DNA of 64,000 bases from Tanypteryx hageni (lineage: Eukaryota; Arthropoda; Insecta; Odonata; Petaluridae): contig CM054113.1 in NCBI GenBank assembly GCA_028673005.1, positions 177,365,956 to 177,429,955 of the forward strand, in the 5' to 3' direction. How positions within the stretch are numbered: position 1 is the first letter of the stretch; every line of letters starts with the position of its first letter. The position numbers and the translations under genes were made by a program. The notes beneath the pieces were generated by a model that was given only the letters and a program-made list of their open reading frames with translations, did not search any database and was not told the origin of the DNA. Positions 33,601-45,034 of the stretch are shown one piece after another.

Positions 33601-33910
33601 CCGGGAGACAAAAGAGGAAGTGATTGTTGGGAAAGAGAGAGAGAACAGGAGGGCGTGAAATAGGGGAAGTCTAATATGTACTGTAGAAAGAGTGATATGA
33701 TGAATGTAGAGAAGAGGAGGTGAAGGTGAAAGAGAAACAACAAAGAAGAAAATGTAGAAAGGAGGAGAATGTTATAAGCCACGGAAAATTTGGATGGAGG
33801 AAGCGTGGAAGAAATTGGGAGAGAGAGAGGAAGATAGGAAGAAGATATTAACTGAATGGAAAATAATAGTGGGTCGAAGATTAAATAACAGGAGGAAATG
33901 AAGATAAATG
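33601..33910. repeat. Purine-rich (AG) tract
   Basis: GA/GGA-rich plus strand with no gene. Confidence 0.7.
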
Positions 33911-34359
33911 ATAATGGAACGAGGCTAGGATTGCCACCTTGGACTAAATCTCAAATGGGAATTAAAAAAATAAGAAAAAATGTATCGCTATTCGTTATAT
34001 GAATACTACAACATACGTATAATTCAATGTCAGTAAGCTATTCTATCCGATATTACATATATATTTTATCAGTTTAAAACGCAAAATAACATTCATTTAA
34101 GCTTCCGTGAAAGTTTTTCTTACTTTTTAGAAAGTTTCAGTACTTTTCACGTTACTGCTTTGCTATAATTTTGCGAAACAACTCGTTGCAAGACAGAGAC
34201 GAAGCTCGGTTATATATATTCTGTGGACATTTATTAAAATACGATCAGTTTATTCGCGATAGTAGCATAATCATTCCATTTCAACAAAAGGATTTACCTC
34301 ATACGTCCACAAAATATTGTCCTTACACGGAAAATACCCTCTTGACATAGGCACTGGTC
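33911..34359. other. Stretch without a recognisable gene
   Basis: AT-rich; nothing recognised. Confidence 0.5.
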
Positions 34360-34620
34360 AATTTATATAATCCCACCGACTTTACTATCGTCAGGACAGC
34401 GGGGGCAAAGCCTCGCCATAGTGAGGCAGGCTAGAGATTGAATGTGAAGGCCTCGAAAAAAATCGAGCCCGAGGGACCGCGCGAACCTAGCCACGCCACC
34501 CCATAAACCCGACGATTTACTGAAAGCAACCCGCAGCCCATGTAACGTACCGTAAACCCTGGAGAATTTGGGTCCAATCCTATGATGTGGCAACCGTTAG
34601 TGCGACGGATTAAGAAAGCA
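34360..34620. other. GC-richer unique block
   Basis: It contains a hairpin GGCCTCGA-AAAAAA-TCGAGCCC (34450-34471) and CCGAGGGACCGCGCGAACC. Minus-strand frames cross it but continue into low-complexity sequence. It has no recognisable domain and no tRNA or rRNA fold. Confidence 0.3.
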
Positions 34621-35110
34621 GGGCGGGAATGAAAGTTGAGATTGAAGAGTAACAATGAAGAGGACAGTGCTTGTCGAAGCATGGAATGGAAAAAGCCGCA
34701 GTTAGGACGGGCTAAGCGTAGAAGGCAAAAAGGAAGGGATAAAAACGAGGGAGAAGTGAGCGAGTAGGAAAAAATGGAGGCTGAAATGGAAAGAGAGATA
34801 AAGGAGAGGGAGAGGAGGGCGGTAAAGGGGGATTGAGGAATTTGGTGGGATGGAGGAAGGAGAGGTATTCGAATGGGAAAGAAGTGGCGCCGAGGATGGC
34901 CTCGGACGGCGCTGGAAGATATGCGGGTGACCTCAGCCCGCCAACACCCATTTCTATTCCGGGCTATTTCTCTCTCTATCTCTCTCCGCCACAAGATCTT
35001 AGTCCCTTACCCGATCTCCAAGCTAAGTCATTTCTCTCCCTTTCTTCCTTTCCTACCCTCCCTCTCCCTGTCTCCCCTTTAACGCGAGCCGCGTTATCTC
35101 CTGCTTTTTC
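34621..35110. repeat. Purine-rich tract followed by pyrimidine-rich tract
   Basis: AG-rich on the plus strand to about 34880, switching to CT-rich at about 34960-35090. The overlapping frames on both strands are composition artefacts. Confidence 0.65.
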
Positions 35111-37470
35111 GCCAATCCCAAGATTCCAGAGTTCCGCACTCAACGCGGTCCGGCAATATCCGGGCGCGTTTGTTTTTTTCCACCACTAATTGTGCCAGGC
35201 AATTTGGGTCAGCTTTGGAGTTTTGACTTCTTTTTTCACTTCCCCCATAACTCCACTGCAGTCTTTTAGTGTTCCTCTATAATTTCGCATGCGACCTCTT
35301 GTGTTACGGGAAGATGAGATTGCCTTATCTCTTGATGGCGGAGACATGTGGAATTCGACCTCGCCGTGCAGGGCTGGAATTATTTATTACGGAATTCTCT
35401 CGAATTTATATACGAAGTTGCGTTTGTTGCTCTCTCAGATCATTGTATTGCCGAGATGCTTTTCTATGGTATGAGTGGGGCAAGTGGAGAAAATAATATA
35501 CAAAGATTTGTATCACGAAATGGACGAAACAATTTTCAACCGTTATGCTGAATTTAAATGTGGTAAATTCGTTACATTTAAACAATATCAACAAAATATT
35601 GAAGAAATATCAACATTTCTGGGTTCCTAATAACATATATTGTATGAGCCTCTCTGACCACGCTTGTATTGTTTCACTGTCTGTCGCTGTTGGTTATTAT
35701 AAAATTAAGTAAAGCGGTTTTCAACTTTGTTGCGGATGGAAGTCAAAAAAGTTTAATGTATATTTGATTTCCCATAAGGCATCAGAATTTTGAAAGGGAG
35801 CAAAATAATGTGAAAAAATCAAGTACTAGCAATTTATAAAATGTAAGTACATTTTTAAATGGCTTGTTCTTGAATATTTTCAGCCATAAGACGAACTCGA
35901 TTGTTCTCTGTTAAAATAAAGCGAATTAACATTAAAATATAAAAATATATTTTTTCAATTTGTAGTCAAATTTAATGTTAGCTTTTAAAGTATAACACGT
36001 GTTATGGGAAAAGTTCTATCGCATTGATTTCAGTTTATTCATATATTTTTGTTGATTCATTCAATAAATTCGAAAATTTATTACCGTTTGCGACACCTAC
36101 CAAATGAGTCGTAAAATGTATTTTTCGGCCACATTCTCAATTCAAATCGCTATTATCCCTTTTTCGCTAGGGCGATGAAGTTCACTTCTTTCGCCGTTAT
36201 CACGTTGTTTGCATTCCTTCATTTTCGAAATTCAGGATGATGACAGAATCATACCTACGACGGGTTCGTTTTTGCCAACTTGTGTAATTCCCCGGAAACA
36301 CGCCAATGCTTCTTCAACAACGCCATATCTCCTTGTACAAGGAGCCCTCCTATACCCCCACCTTTTTGCCAATCGAGAATAATAATGGCGATGATGGGGA
36401 GCGGATATTTCCGAGGAAAAGGAATTCGGGAAAAATCCTAGGAGTGGAATTCTTCTCTTTTTCGATGAAATTCCATGCAAAAAAATGAAAGGGTCAAGGA
36501 GGAGCTGGTAAGAGTTCGTGGGAGGTTGATCTCGTGAATCAATGGAGGTTCAAGATCCAAAGGGAGTTTATATAATTAGGGAACATGTCTTCCTGGCGCT
36601 CCATATTTGATAAAAGTGCTGTAATCCTGATGAAATGGGCGTCCAAAATACTAATTGTAAGAGCCCGCTTGACTGGGGAACATTTAAAATTACTTACGAT
36701 TTATCTTTAAAAACTATATTTTTTGCGCACCACTTTTTTTAGAAATCGTAAGTATGTATTTGTGTATATTATTCCTTAATTTCAGTTCTGAAATTCTTAT
36801 TACACTGTAAACGTTTTATTCCAGCATCCAAAATATAATATAGCGTATTTAATAATGCACAAATTAGACTTTGTTCAAAAATAAACAATATTTTCGCTTG
36901 TCTTTTATGCTAAACCATGTATTATAAAGATAAATGTGGAAATCTATTATTTACTCCTGGCGGTGATAATTTGATACTTTTCATTTAATTTTAGAGCATT
37001 TCATTCGAAAACGCTGAAATGCATCAATATTTAACCTTCTTAAGGATTTTTAGAAATTTTTTTCAGACATGATTCGAACAGAAAGACGCCATTTATTTTT
37101 ACAAAATATCCATTTACGGCGAATATGATTTAAAGTATTCGCGAAAATTATAATTCCAGAACCGTCTGTTTACAGAAGAATTTTTAAACTCTGCACAGCT
37201 CTCGAACAAAAGAAAAGGGCAGACCCATTTCACTACAAACTCGCGAATCCGACGATTCGAGGCTCGACGAAAAATAAAATCGGAGGAGCAATTTAATATT
37301 TATAAATAAAAAATCGTTCCCTAGTTGCACGAGTAATTGAAAAAAAAAGAAAAAAATTCTCTCGAGCGCCGTCAACCGAGTCTTTTTTGTTTATTTCCCC
37401 CTCCCGTACGCCAGCGTGTTAATTAATTCAGAAACTCGGGAGGCAGTGGATTGCATTGAAGGAAAAAAGA
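35111..37470. other. Stretch without a recognisable gene
   Basis: Mostly AT-rich. Overlapping 60-80-codon frames at 35269-35551 and 36232-36488 occur on both strands and show no domain. A short dispersed repeat lies at 35866-35930 (separate entry). Confidence 0.45.
35866..35930. repeat. Dispersed repeat shared with 52446-52510
   Basis: GCTTGTTCTTGAA, TTTTCAGCCATAA, ACG and CTCGATTGTT are kept in the same order and orientation in both places. The second copy lies about 50 bp after a hammerhead-like core; this one has none nearby. Confidence 0.65.
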
Positions 37471-37680
37471 AAACGTACCAGGAGGCCCCGGGAACCGGGC
37501 TAAACGGCGTGACTAGCAGATTTATGTCAATGCAACGCGTGCCCTACCTGACGCACGGCTGGAGTCGCATTCCGAATTAGACCGCTCTTCAAACTCTCAA
37601 GCTGTGCGTCACAAGTTAATCGCGCACCGTGTGCTGCTGCTCGGAATGCAATCGTTACCATGGCTTCTGGATCCTTTGTT
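37471..37680. other. GC-richer unique block, possible conserved non-coding element
   Basis: A 200-bp island with AGGAGGCCCCGGGAACCGGG and a TGACGCACGGC / GCTGTGCGTCA inverted pair (about 37548 and 37600). There is no open frame of note and no RNA fold I recognise. Its regulatory nature is a guess. Confidence 0.25.
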
Positions 37681-39209
37681 TGTTTATTCTTTTTTCCCTT
37701 TCGATGCTGGGCAAGGAGGTTGGTTAGCTACTAAGGCAGACGGTGTAAATTATTCCTCTCGGATATAATCCATTTTGGATTCTTTTTTTTCCTCGAAGGC
37801 GATTGGAGTTTCCTTTTTTTTAAGTTCGAATTTTCTATGCCTTCTGAAAATATCCCATTTTTACGGAAACTGAACATTATTGCTACGAATTTCATTTATA
37901 AATAAATTTGTTTTGGAAATAATATGCAGCTCTGATATCGTTAATTTCCTGATGTATTCCAAATTATAAAACACGAGCTGGATTACACATTATTCAAAGC
38001 ACTTTCCAAATGACGTCATCACCGTATATTATTTCATAACTCAAAAATACCACAAATGGAAATGTTAATTTATCGCATTAAATTTAGTTATGTCTCACAA
38101 TGAAAGTTTTTATTGCGATTTTTTCTCTAAAATCTAGACTATTAACTTAATTTCAATCGAAATATATTATACTATCACAGCGTAAAATCTTGACTGACAA
38201 ACAGGTTACAGCAGGATCAGTTGTTAGCGTCATAAAAAAGGGAGCCTCCCCAATTGAAGTCAATATTTTGTGTTTCGTTTTCTGCTAAAGATTATAATCA
38301 TTTTTGTTATCATAGATAGCACATCTTTTTGTCCGGCTTAGTTGATTTGATGATTTAGAAATTTAGGATTTACAAAACTATACATTTAAAAACTGATTTC
38401 TCTCAATGCGAATGTCTGACGAATAAACATTTTAAAGTCATGCAGAAATTGTTATTTTTCAGGGAATGCAGCGACTCGAAGTTCCGCAGTCATCGATCTT
38501 ATTATTTCTCTGGCATTTTCAAAACATCTCGTGCTAAGTATATAAAAAAGGAAAATGATACGTCGCGTTAATGAATAAAAATTAAGTCCAAACCTTTTCA
38601 AAGTGACTTCCATACTCGTACATCGTGTTTTTGGTGGATTCATCCAAAAATTGGATATATCTTGAACGAATGGGAGGTTTCAAAATTCCTACTTTAAATA
38701 AAATATTTTTTCTGCGAAAAACTCCCTTCTTTCGCCATTTCGCACTTTCCTTCGCCTTTTACACTGACACTTCTTCCATTTGGTTCATCCCTCTTTGTTT
38801 GTTTTTTCTTCCGCCGATGATCGTCTTTTTTCCAACTCTGCCATTTCGCCTGCTTCTTTCTGCACGCTTTTTCGGATTTTTTTACCACGCGGCAAAGACG
38901 GATAGAGTTCCAAACCAAAAACTTCAATTATATTTATTATTATCGCGAGAGAACCTCGATCCATTTCGCCGTTTATTTTAAACTCGCGGATACCACACGC
39001 ACTGTCATACAGAAATCATTGGAACAAACAAACGGACGCATTCAAACGAATCCCTCCAAACCATCGATTTTATAACACACATTGAAAGAGGGTTTATTCG
39101 CAAAAATAATTCCGATCTCGATGTATTTTCAAAAGTCCGCTCCTGTGTATTTGTCCGACAATCTCGTTACGGGAAATACTTAAACGGCTTTTTAAAAACT
39201 CCGTAAGTG
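37681..39209. other. Stretch without a recognisable gene
   Basis: AT-rich. A 118-codon frame at 38625-38981 is Phe/Leu-rich without a known domain. Confidence 0.45.
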
Positions 39210-40185
39210 CGTCGCGATGAAGGTCTTCACCTCCGCGCTTCCCCTTTCTTTCTTCTCCCTCCCTATCCATCACCCTCTCTCATTTTTTGCTCTCCCATCT
39301 CATTCGCTGCCGTTAGTCTCTTCCAGCATCTCGAAAACCAATAAAACCTTCACTCTTCATCTTCCTCTCTAATGTTCTCGTTCTCAATTTTGTACAGATT
39401 TTCCGCGTTCTCACCAAGGGTGGTGAGGGTGCTTTCCATTTTCAGCTCGTCCCACCTTCACGTATCTCATCCCCTGTACCGCTTTTTTCCCTACATTTTC
39501 CGCTTCTTTCCGTCCTCCCCTCTCACCTTTCTCCCTTCTTCCTTAGTTCCCACTCTCTTCCTCCGCTCTTATCCCGCTCTTGTTTTTCCATTTCTTTTGC
39601 CATGTTTTCCGTCTAATTAGCCTCTCTTTCACCCCAATTTCTACCTTCTCCTACGTTGTCCATACTCCAATTCCACGTTCCTCTTCCTTTCTCCCCTCAT
39701 ATCGCCCCCACTTCACTGCTACGGTCCCCCACTTCGTATTTACTTGGATGTTTTCCCAAAATTTTCCCCAAATTCGCCCCGGCTTTGTCCATAGCCCGCC
39801 ACTAGTTCGTCCCACCCTTCACTTCTCCCTGGTTTATTATAATCTCCTCATTAGCCCCTTCTTTTTCTCTCATCTATCCCTTCTCTGCTCCTTCTTCGCT
39901 CGTTCTACTTCCTAAATTCTCCGTTGCATCACCTTATTTTTCCCCTTGTTATTCCTAGGTTCTGTTTTATTTAGTCCCAACTTCGGCCCGCTTTCACCCT
40001 TACTTTCTTCCGTCTTCATCCCTCAACCTTCTCTCTTACACCCCTTCTCTACCCCTCCTCCATCCGTCTACTATCTCTCTTCCCCATCTACTACCTTCTT
40101 CCCCCACGAGCGCTTTTTTCACCCCATAGTCGTACTGTCTTCCTCTTATCCTTTTTCATCCCTCTCTCCCTCCCTCCCTCAACCA
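39210..40185. repeat. Polypyrimidine domain, left part
   Basis: CT-rich on the plus strand. Frames of 82-115 codons are Ser/Pro/Phe low complexity and overlap in different phases. Confidence 0.8.
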
Positions 40186-40390
40186 GGAAATGTATATACG
40201 TGCGTTTTCATTCACTGCTTCCATTTTTGTTTAATATCCAAGAATATCTTGATTATGTATGCAATCTACATATTTTGTTTTGGTTTTAATTAGTTGTATT
40301 TTCTAATGTATATTATGTAATTATTGACAATTTGTAATTTACACATAGATATCTATTGATACATGTTGTAAACATGTTCTTAGCTTTACT

Positions 40391-40674
40391 CAGTAGGTTT
40401 CGCAGATTTTTCCCACACCCCTTCTTGTGCAGGTAGTTTTCTGCAATGTTTTTTTTCAAGGATATATGTCTTCATCCTTGATTTTTCCCACAGTGTAAAT
40501 TATTTCCTTACTACCTTTCATATTGTAAAGACTAGCGTTCTTCTGTCTATCATACTGCATGTATATATTATTTTATTGTAAATAAATCTGTAATGAATTT
40601 GGGGTTAGGTGGAAGAGGGGACTGCTCAGTCTCAATCTCGCCCCGAATAAAATACATAATCAATCAATCAATCA
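40391..40674 (+). mobile_element. Non-LTR retrotransposon (LINE-like) 3' end, copy 2
   Basis: It shares CAGTAGGTTTCGCAG, CCTTCTTGTGC, GGGGTTAGGTGGAAGA, CTCAATCTCGCCC and AATAAA with copy 1 at 17428-17698, and ends in an (AATC)n tail. The middle is diverged. It also lies inside a polypyrimidine domain. No reverse-transcriptase coding is present. Confidence 0.65.
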
Positions 40675-41310
40675 GTCTTTTCCTTTTTCGTCCCTTTCAC
40701 CCTCCCTTCCTCTAACCTCCGTATTTCCCTCTGACCCCTCTTCTCGCCACCCACAATCTCCCCCTCCCTCTTCTGCGTCTCTTCCCTTATCCCTCACCAC
40801 CTCGTCGCACATTGTATATAGGAGCTCCTTTGGCGGATTTCCCGGAATCCACGATCCGTGCACAGAGGAGCCATCAGCCGTCGTCCCTTTTCGCTCGGAA
40901 CCAGATCTCTTCTCACCCTCTCTCTCTCTCTCTCTCCACCTCCTTTTTTGCCCTTTCCTCCACCTTCCTCTCTTTCAGCATTTCTTTTTCACCACGTCAT
41001 CTCGCGCCTGTCTTTTTTTCAATCCCTCGATTCCTCTTTACGGCCTTCGCTGCCCGCATCCCTTCATATCACCCCCTTCTCCCTTTTGTTCTCCCCTCTT
41101 TTATCTCCATCAACTACCCACTTCCTCTCTTTTTATCATACCCTATCTCACTTGTCGACTCCTAAACCACCCTTCTCCTATCTATCCTCGTTCTTAAAAA
41201 AAGCGAACTTTTTTTGGTCCTATTTTTTCAGCCTCTACTTGTTCCAATTTTATCTCACTCAGCTCCTCTTTAACGTTCTTTTACTTCAGCTCAATTTTAA
41301 ATAGCACGAT
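40675..41310. repeat. Polypyrimidine domain, right part
   Basis: CT-rich on the plus strand, including a (CT)n run at about 40917-40936. Frames across it are low-complexity. Confidence 0.8.
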
Positions 41311-41628
41311 TTTTATTTTACGTTTACTGAGTATATATGTATAGAGAGAATGTACCGCGACCGTTAAGGGACTTGGCATAGAGAATACCTTTGCGATTAT
41401 CATGATTTGGGTGCCGCTGTGTCCGAAAATTGTTTCATTTTCGCGATTCCACCTGTCTGTTGTCTCACATCTATTGTTGGCGCGCGTCTCCAGGGGTTAA
41501 ACTGTTGAACTAAGAAATTTTGTATTTATGCATGGTATCACTCAGAGCACATAACTAGTTGAGTAAAACCATATCGCGCAACAATTGAAGGTAGTTTTTA
41601 TGTCGATTGTCATTAAGTATTATCGGTT

Positions 41629-41735
41629 TCCAGAAAACACCTATTTTTAGAAAACGTCTATTATCAGAAAATGTCGATTTTCACAAAATATCAATTTTAA
41701 CAAAATTTTTGTTTTCACATAATGTTGGTTTTCTC
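41629..41735. repeat. Degenerate ~17-bp tandem repeat
   Basis: About six units of the form AGAAAACGTCTATTTTC / ACAAAATATCAATTTTA follow one another. Confidence 0.7.
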
Positions 41736-41835
41736 AAAAATGGCTATAACGATTTTAATTAAAATTCATCCCGTCATAGAGACTGATGTTATAAATAGTG
41801 CTCTATAAGCCATACTTAATTTTTAACTACATAAT
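41733..41835. repeat. Dispersed repeat, copy 2 (of 11815-11915)
   Basis: AAAAATGGCTA, then TTAAAATTCATCC, GACTGATGTTATAAATA and TAAGCCATA, in the same order as at 11815. Confidence 0.6.
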
Positions 41836-42198
41836 ATGCATTTTTAATTTCAGGATTGCATTTCATGAGACATAATTCACATTGTATGCTTATTTCTTTC
41901 GTTTTCCTCTCTATTGTTCGACCTATTTTCCGTTTTATTCTTGTACTACACATCACGGAAGACTCTGATTCTGTACACGCATGAGCGAGCACGTTTTTTG
42001 TTGTAATTTTCTCGTTCCATTCACATTCCTTAAGCTGTCATCTGCAACTCGTATTAATCTCTCTCCAATTACGTCTCTTTACTCGAATCTCCTCATTTTC
42101 GCTTTGTTCTTTAGTTCAACAAGAGAATTATCGAGGTCTCCAGGTTTAAAATCCTATCGACGTAGCATGTCTCTCAAACAGTTAAAAGATTATGAAAG

Positions 42199-42320
42199 AT
42201 GGATGTATATTTCCGATACAAAGCAGCCGTCATCATTTTCTGTTCAACTATAGCAGACTTTATTAGAATATACATTCGATGAGTCACCACTCGCCAAGGC
42301 TGCTTTGTATCTGAAATGCT
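42199..42320. repeat. Inverted pair of degenerate hammerhead-like modules
   Basis: GGCTGCTTTGTATCGGAAAT on the minus strand (about 42209-42228) and GGCTGCTTTGTATCTGAAAT on the plus strand (about 42298-42317) are inverted copies with one difference. The minus copy is preceded by ATGATGA (C3 of the hammerhead box changed); the plus copy lacks a recognisable CUGANGA. They resemble CAGATGCTTTGTAGCCGAAA at 52362. Confidence 0.5.
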
Positions 42321-42689
42321 CATTTGCTAATTGAAACCCTTTATATGTCTTTTGCAGAAGTATAATTTCAAATTCTATTTAAGCCATGGCGTGAGCTAAA
42401 CAACTGTTTATTGAAGTATATTTCAAATGCTATTAAAATATTTTATGGAACATTTTCTATTTAAATAAACAGAAACTTAACTTAATTCAGTTATGCATAG
42501 TAGTGCAGCGCAATAAACGTTGTATCAAAACTATAACTTTATCAAAAAATTGATTTAAGTTATAAACAAGTTTCAAGGAGTTACTGTCTAATAGTTTTGC
42601 ATTCTTACAGACAGTTGATTAACTTAAGTTCTTTTATGGTTACACTATGTCTTCTAATTTAATGATCACTGGAGAGATACATAGTGTCT

Positions 42690-43130
42690 AGTGCCTAATT
42701 GCTACGATACGCACCCATCATTGTTTAATGTCTTGTTCCACAATCTCCCACATTTCACACCTTCCTTTGTATATCTACCTCTTAGTACACTGTGCCTTTT
42801 CTCATTCTTTCTCTCTTATTATGTTAGTTGTTCTGCCCTGGCTCTGTATCATACCCTTCACATCTTTGAGAGCAATCCAATCCCTTTTCTGTCCTATTTC
42901 GTCTCTTTTATCAAATCTCACTCCTTTCCTTCTCCTCTCTCTATCTTGCCGTTATCACCTCCACTCTTTCTTTTCCACACTACTGCATACTTGGTCATCT
43001 CCTTCCTGCCATCGCATCCTTTTCCGCTTTCTCTCAGATTCATTTTAATTGCGTTCCACGGAAGTTATTCGCTGTTTACAGATTTCTCATCTATTGCCTC
43101 CCTTTATCTTTTCTTTCCTCTTGAATTAGG
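42690..43130. repeat. Polypyrimidine-biased tract
   Basis: CT-rich on the plus strand. The 180-codon frame at 42691-43233 is hydrophobic and Ser/Phe/Leu-rich and overlaps a 106-codon frame in another phase, which argues for composition and against coding. Confidence 0.6.
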
Positions 43131-44332
43131 CTCGACAGCCGAATTAACAGGAAGACCCACTTTTTTCAAATTCAGAGTAAAACTCAACATAAGAAGAGGT
43201 ACAGCACAGGCGAATAAGGCGACATTAATCTAAAAAATCATATTTAAGACAAATCTTGCAAATTAACCTGAACTTATTGGCATTAATTTCTCGAGAATAT
43301 TTGTCGTTCAAGGTGTTTAATACGATAGAACGAGTTGGCTTTAAAAGAACCGTATGTGACTCAGGAGCCGCAGATTCTGCCCTAGACCCTTCTCTTTATT
43401 TCCCGTTACTCCTCGTACTTTTGTCTGCCTTCCTTTGTTTCCCCTCCAGAACCGTCGCTTTTTCCATCCATTGGGTCTGGTCAGGTCTCTCTCTCACTCT
43501 CTTTTTTCACTTCGTTTTTCCTTGTTTTTTTATTTGATCCTAAATCGATTGCTTAATTCTCCGTTATTCAAATTTTGCCGGTGGAATTCACTTGGTTTCC
43601 TCGTGCTAACCATAAGTTACGATTTTTTGACGATATATAGATCGAGGAGAAACTCGGCCGATGTAATCCGTACTTGTAGTAAGAGAAAAAGATATTATTT
43701 TACTCTTTCCAGAGAATTATTTTGCGCCCGGTGTAAGTTTTCCTTCACGGTCGTTAAGGGATATGCACAGACTTTCGACGTGATACTAATACGAAAATTT
43801 TGAATTTTTTGCAGATTTACTACTTGCAATAAAAAATTGTAATTCATAGGCGAACGTTTGACTGCTAAATAATAAATGAAACAAGTTTTCTTCGAATTAC
43901 AAATACTCTACACTATTCCAATTTTAATCATTATTTGAAAGATGATTATAAAAGCATGCAAAAATATCATACCCAAAAATTGTAGCAGATTCTGTAATCC
44001 AGTATTTTGATAAAAATTAAGCGTTTCGATAATGTTTTAGTGCGATACCAGCGAAGATTTAAACTACTTAATTTATTTGCCCGAGTCGGGTTCAGGCTAC
44101 GTTGTCCTTCCAAAAACTATTTTCTCTCTCTTGGGCGACATGTTTTTAGGCTGGTTTTCAAAGGAAACATAACCTTATGAAATGGTCCTGTCTGTGTGTG
44201 TGTGTCCCCCACTAACAACTTTTGCACCAATGGACGGATTTTCATGAAACTTGGTATGAGGCTCGTGCGGCCAGGACCCAGTTCTGGGCTGTATTTTATT
44301 TGGCAAAGATTGAAGCCCCGGAATCGATTCCA
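43131..44332. other. Stretch without a recognisable gene
   Basis: Mixed sequence. A (GT)n run occurs at about 44191-44204 and a GGACGGATTTTCATGAAACT phrase at 44233-44252 precedes the SINE. No gene recognised. Confidence 0.45.
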
Positions 44333-44570
44333 GGATCGGTGGTGTAGTGGTTAGGACGGTGGCTGCTACTCGCCCGAAAAAATCATCGGGTACAAATCCT
44401 GCGCGAGTAGGATTTTTCTCAAGGTCACCCGGCCCCCTGTTTGCGTGGTTTGAGGAGACCGCGAACCACCACACCGTGTATGTATATTCCCTAGTTAAAA
44501 CCAATTAATTAATTAATTTGGAGGACCTGTCGTAAGACAGAACACGAATGAATGAATGAATATATATAGT
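44333..44570 (+). mobile_element. tRNA-derived SINE (family 1, copy 3)
   Basis: This is the best-preserved head of the family. The A box is in GGTGGTGTAGTGGTTAGGAC (44339-44358) and the B-box-like part is GGGTACAAATCC. GCGCGAGTAGGATTTTTCTC and CACCCGGCCCCCTG follow, matching 750-785. The distal CTTCGGAAG body of copies 1 and 2 is absent; instead it ends in AATTAATTAATTAA and an (AATG)n tail at about 44547-44560. Confidence 0.75.
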
Positions 44571-44585
44571 GAAGTTAATATAAAA

Positions 44586-44586
<1 letters not shown>

Positions 44587-44637
<51 letters not shown>
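44587..44637. repeat. (TA)n microsatellite
   Basis: About 25 TA units abutting the foldback. Confidence 0.97.
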
Positions 44638-44639
<2 letters not shown>

Positions 44640-44846
44640 ATGTCAACAAGGTGTTGGGATGAGGATGAGTTCTCTCTCTGTAGCTGAAGAAGGAGTAGTT
44701 CCGAAAGCTTTACGTTTGTGATGTTTCTGTGTTTTTGTGTTATTTTACGTGTGTCGCTTCGACATCCCCGGGGCCTCGCCAACCTGAAGTCGTCTGATTG
44801 GTGAGTGCTCACTGGGTTTCCTCATCCCAACACCTTGTTGACATCC
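44638..44846. repeat. Foldback with 28-bp perfect inverted repeats between microsatellites
   Basis: 44638-44665 (GGATGTCAACAAGGTGTTGG...) and 44819-44846 (its exact reverse complement) enclose 153 bp. Long (TA)n tracts lie directly left and 36 bp right. The inside holds a hammerhead-like core (44684-44712) and CCCCGGGG at about 44766. Confidence 0.9.
44684..44712 (+). ncRNA. Hammerhead-like core inside the foldback
   Basis: CTGAAGA (44684-44690) is followed by a loop closed by GGA/TCC (GGAGTAGTTCC), then GAAA and GCTTTAC. The order CUGANGA-helix II-GAAA is kept. Helix III would be only AGCT, and helix I is not clear. It is the weakest of the complete-looking cores. Confidence 0.3.
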
Positions 44847-44881
44847 ATATATTCATTTTACCTTTCCTTTTCCGTAAGTTG

Positions 44882-44882
<1 letters not shown>

Positions 44883-44951
<69 letters not shown>

Positions 44952-44969
44952 ATATATATATATATATAT

Positions 44970-45010
<41 letters not shown>

Positions 45011-45025
45011 CAAATATATATATGT
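44883..45025. repeat. (TA)n microsatellite with CACACA interruptions
   Basis: Three long TA runs separated by ACACACATACA-type segments. Confidence 0.97.
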
Positions 45026-45034
45026 GTGTTATGG

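Noticed and set aside
34363..34994. Possible exon or structured RNA on the minus strand
   Set aside because: GC-richer, but the frames run into low complexity and no known RNA fold was found; only a short GGCCTCGA hairpin is visible.
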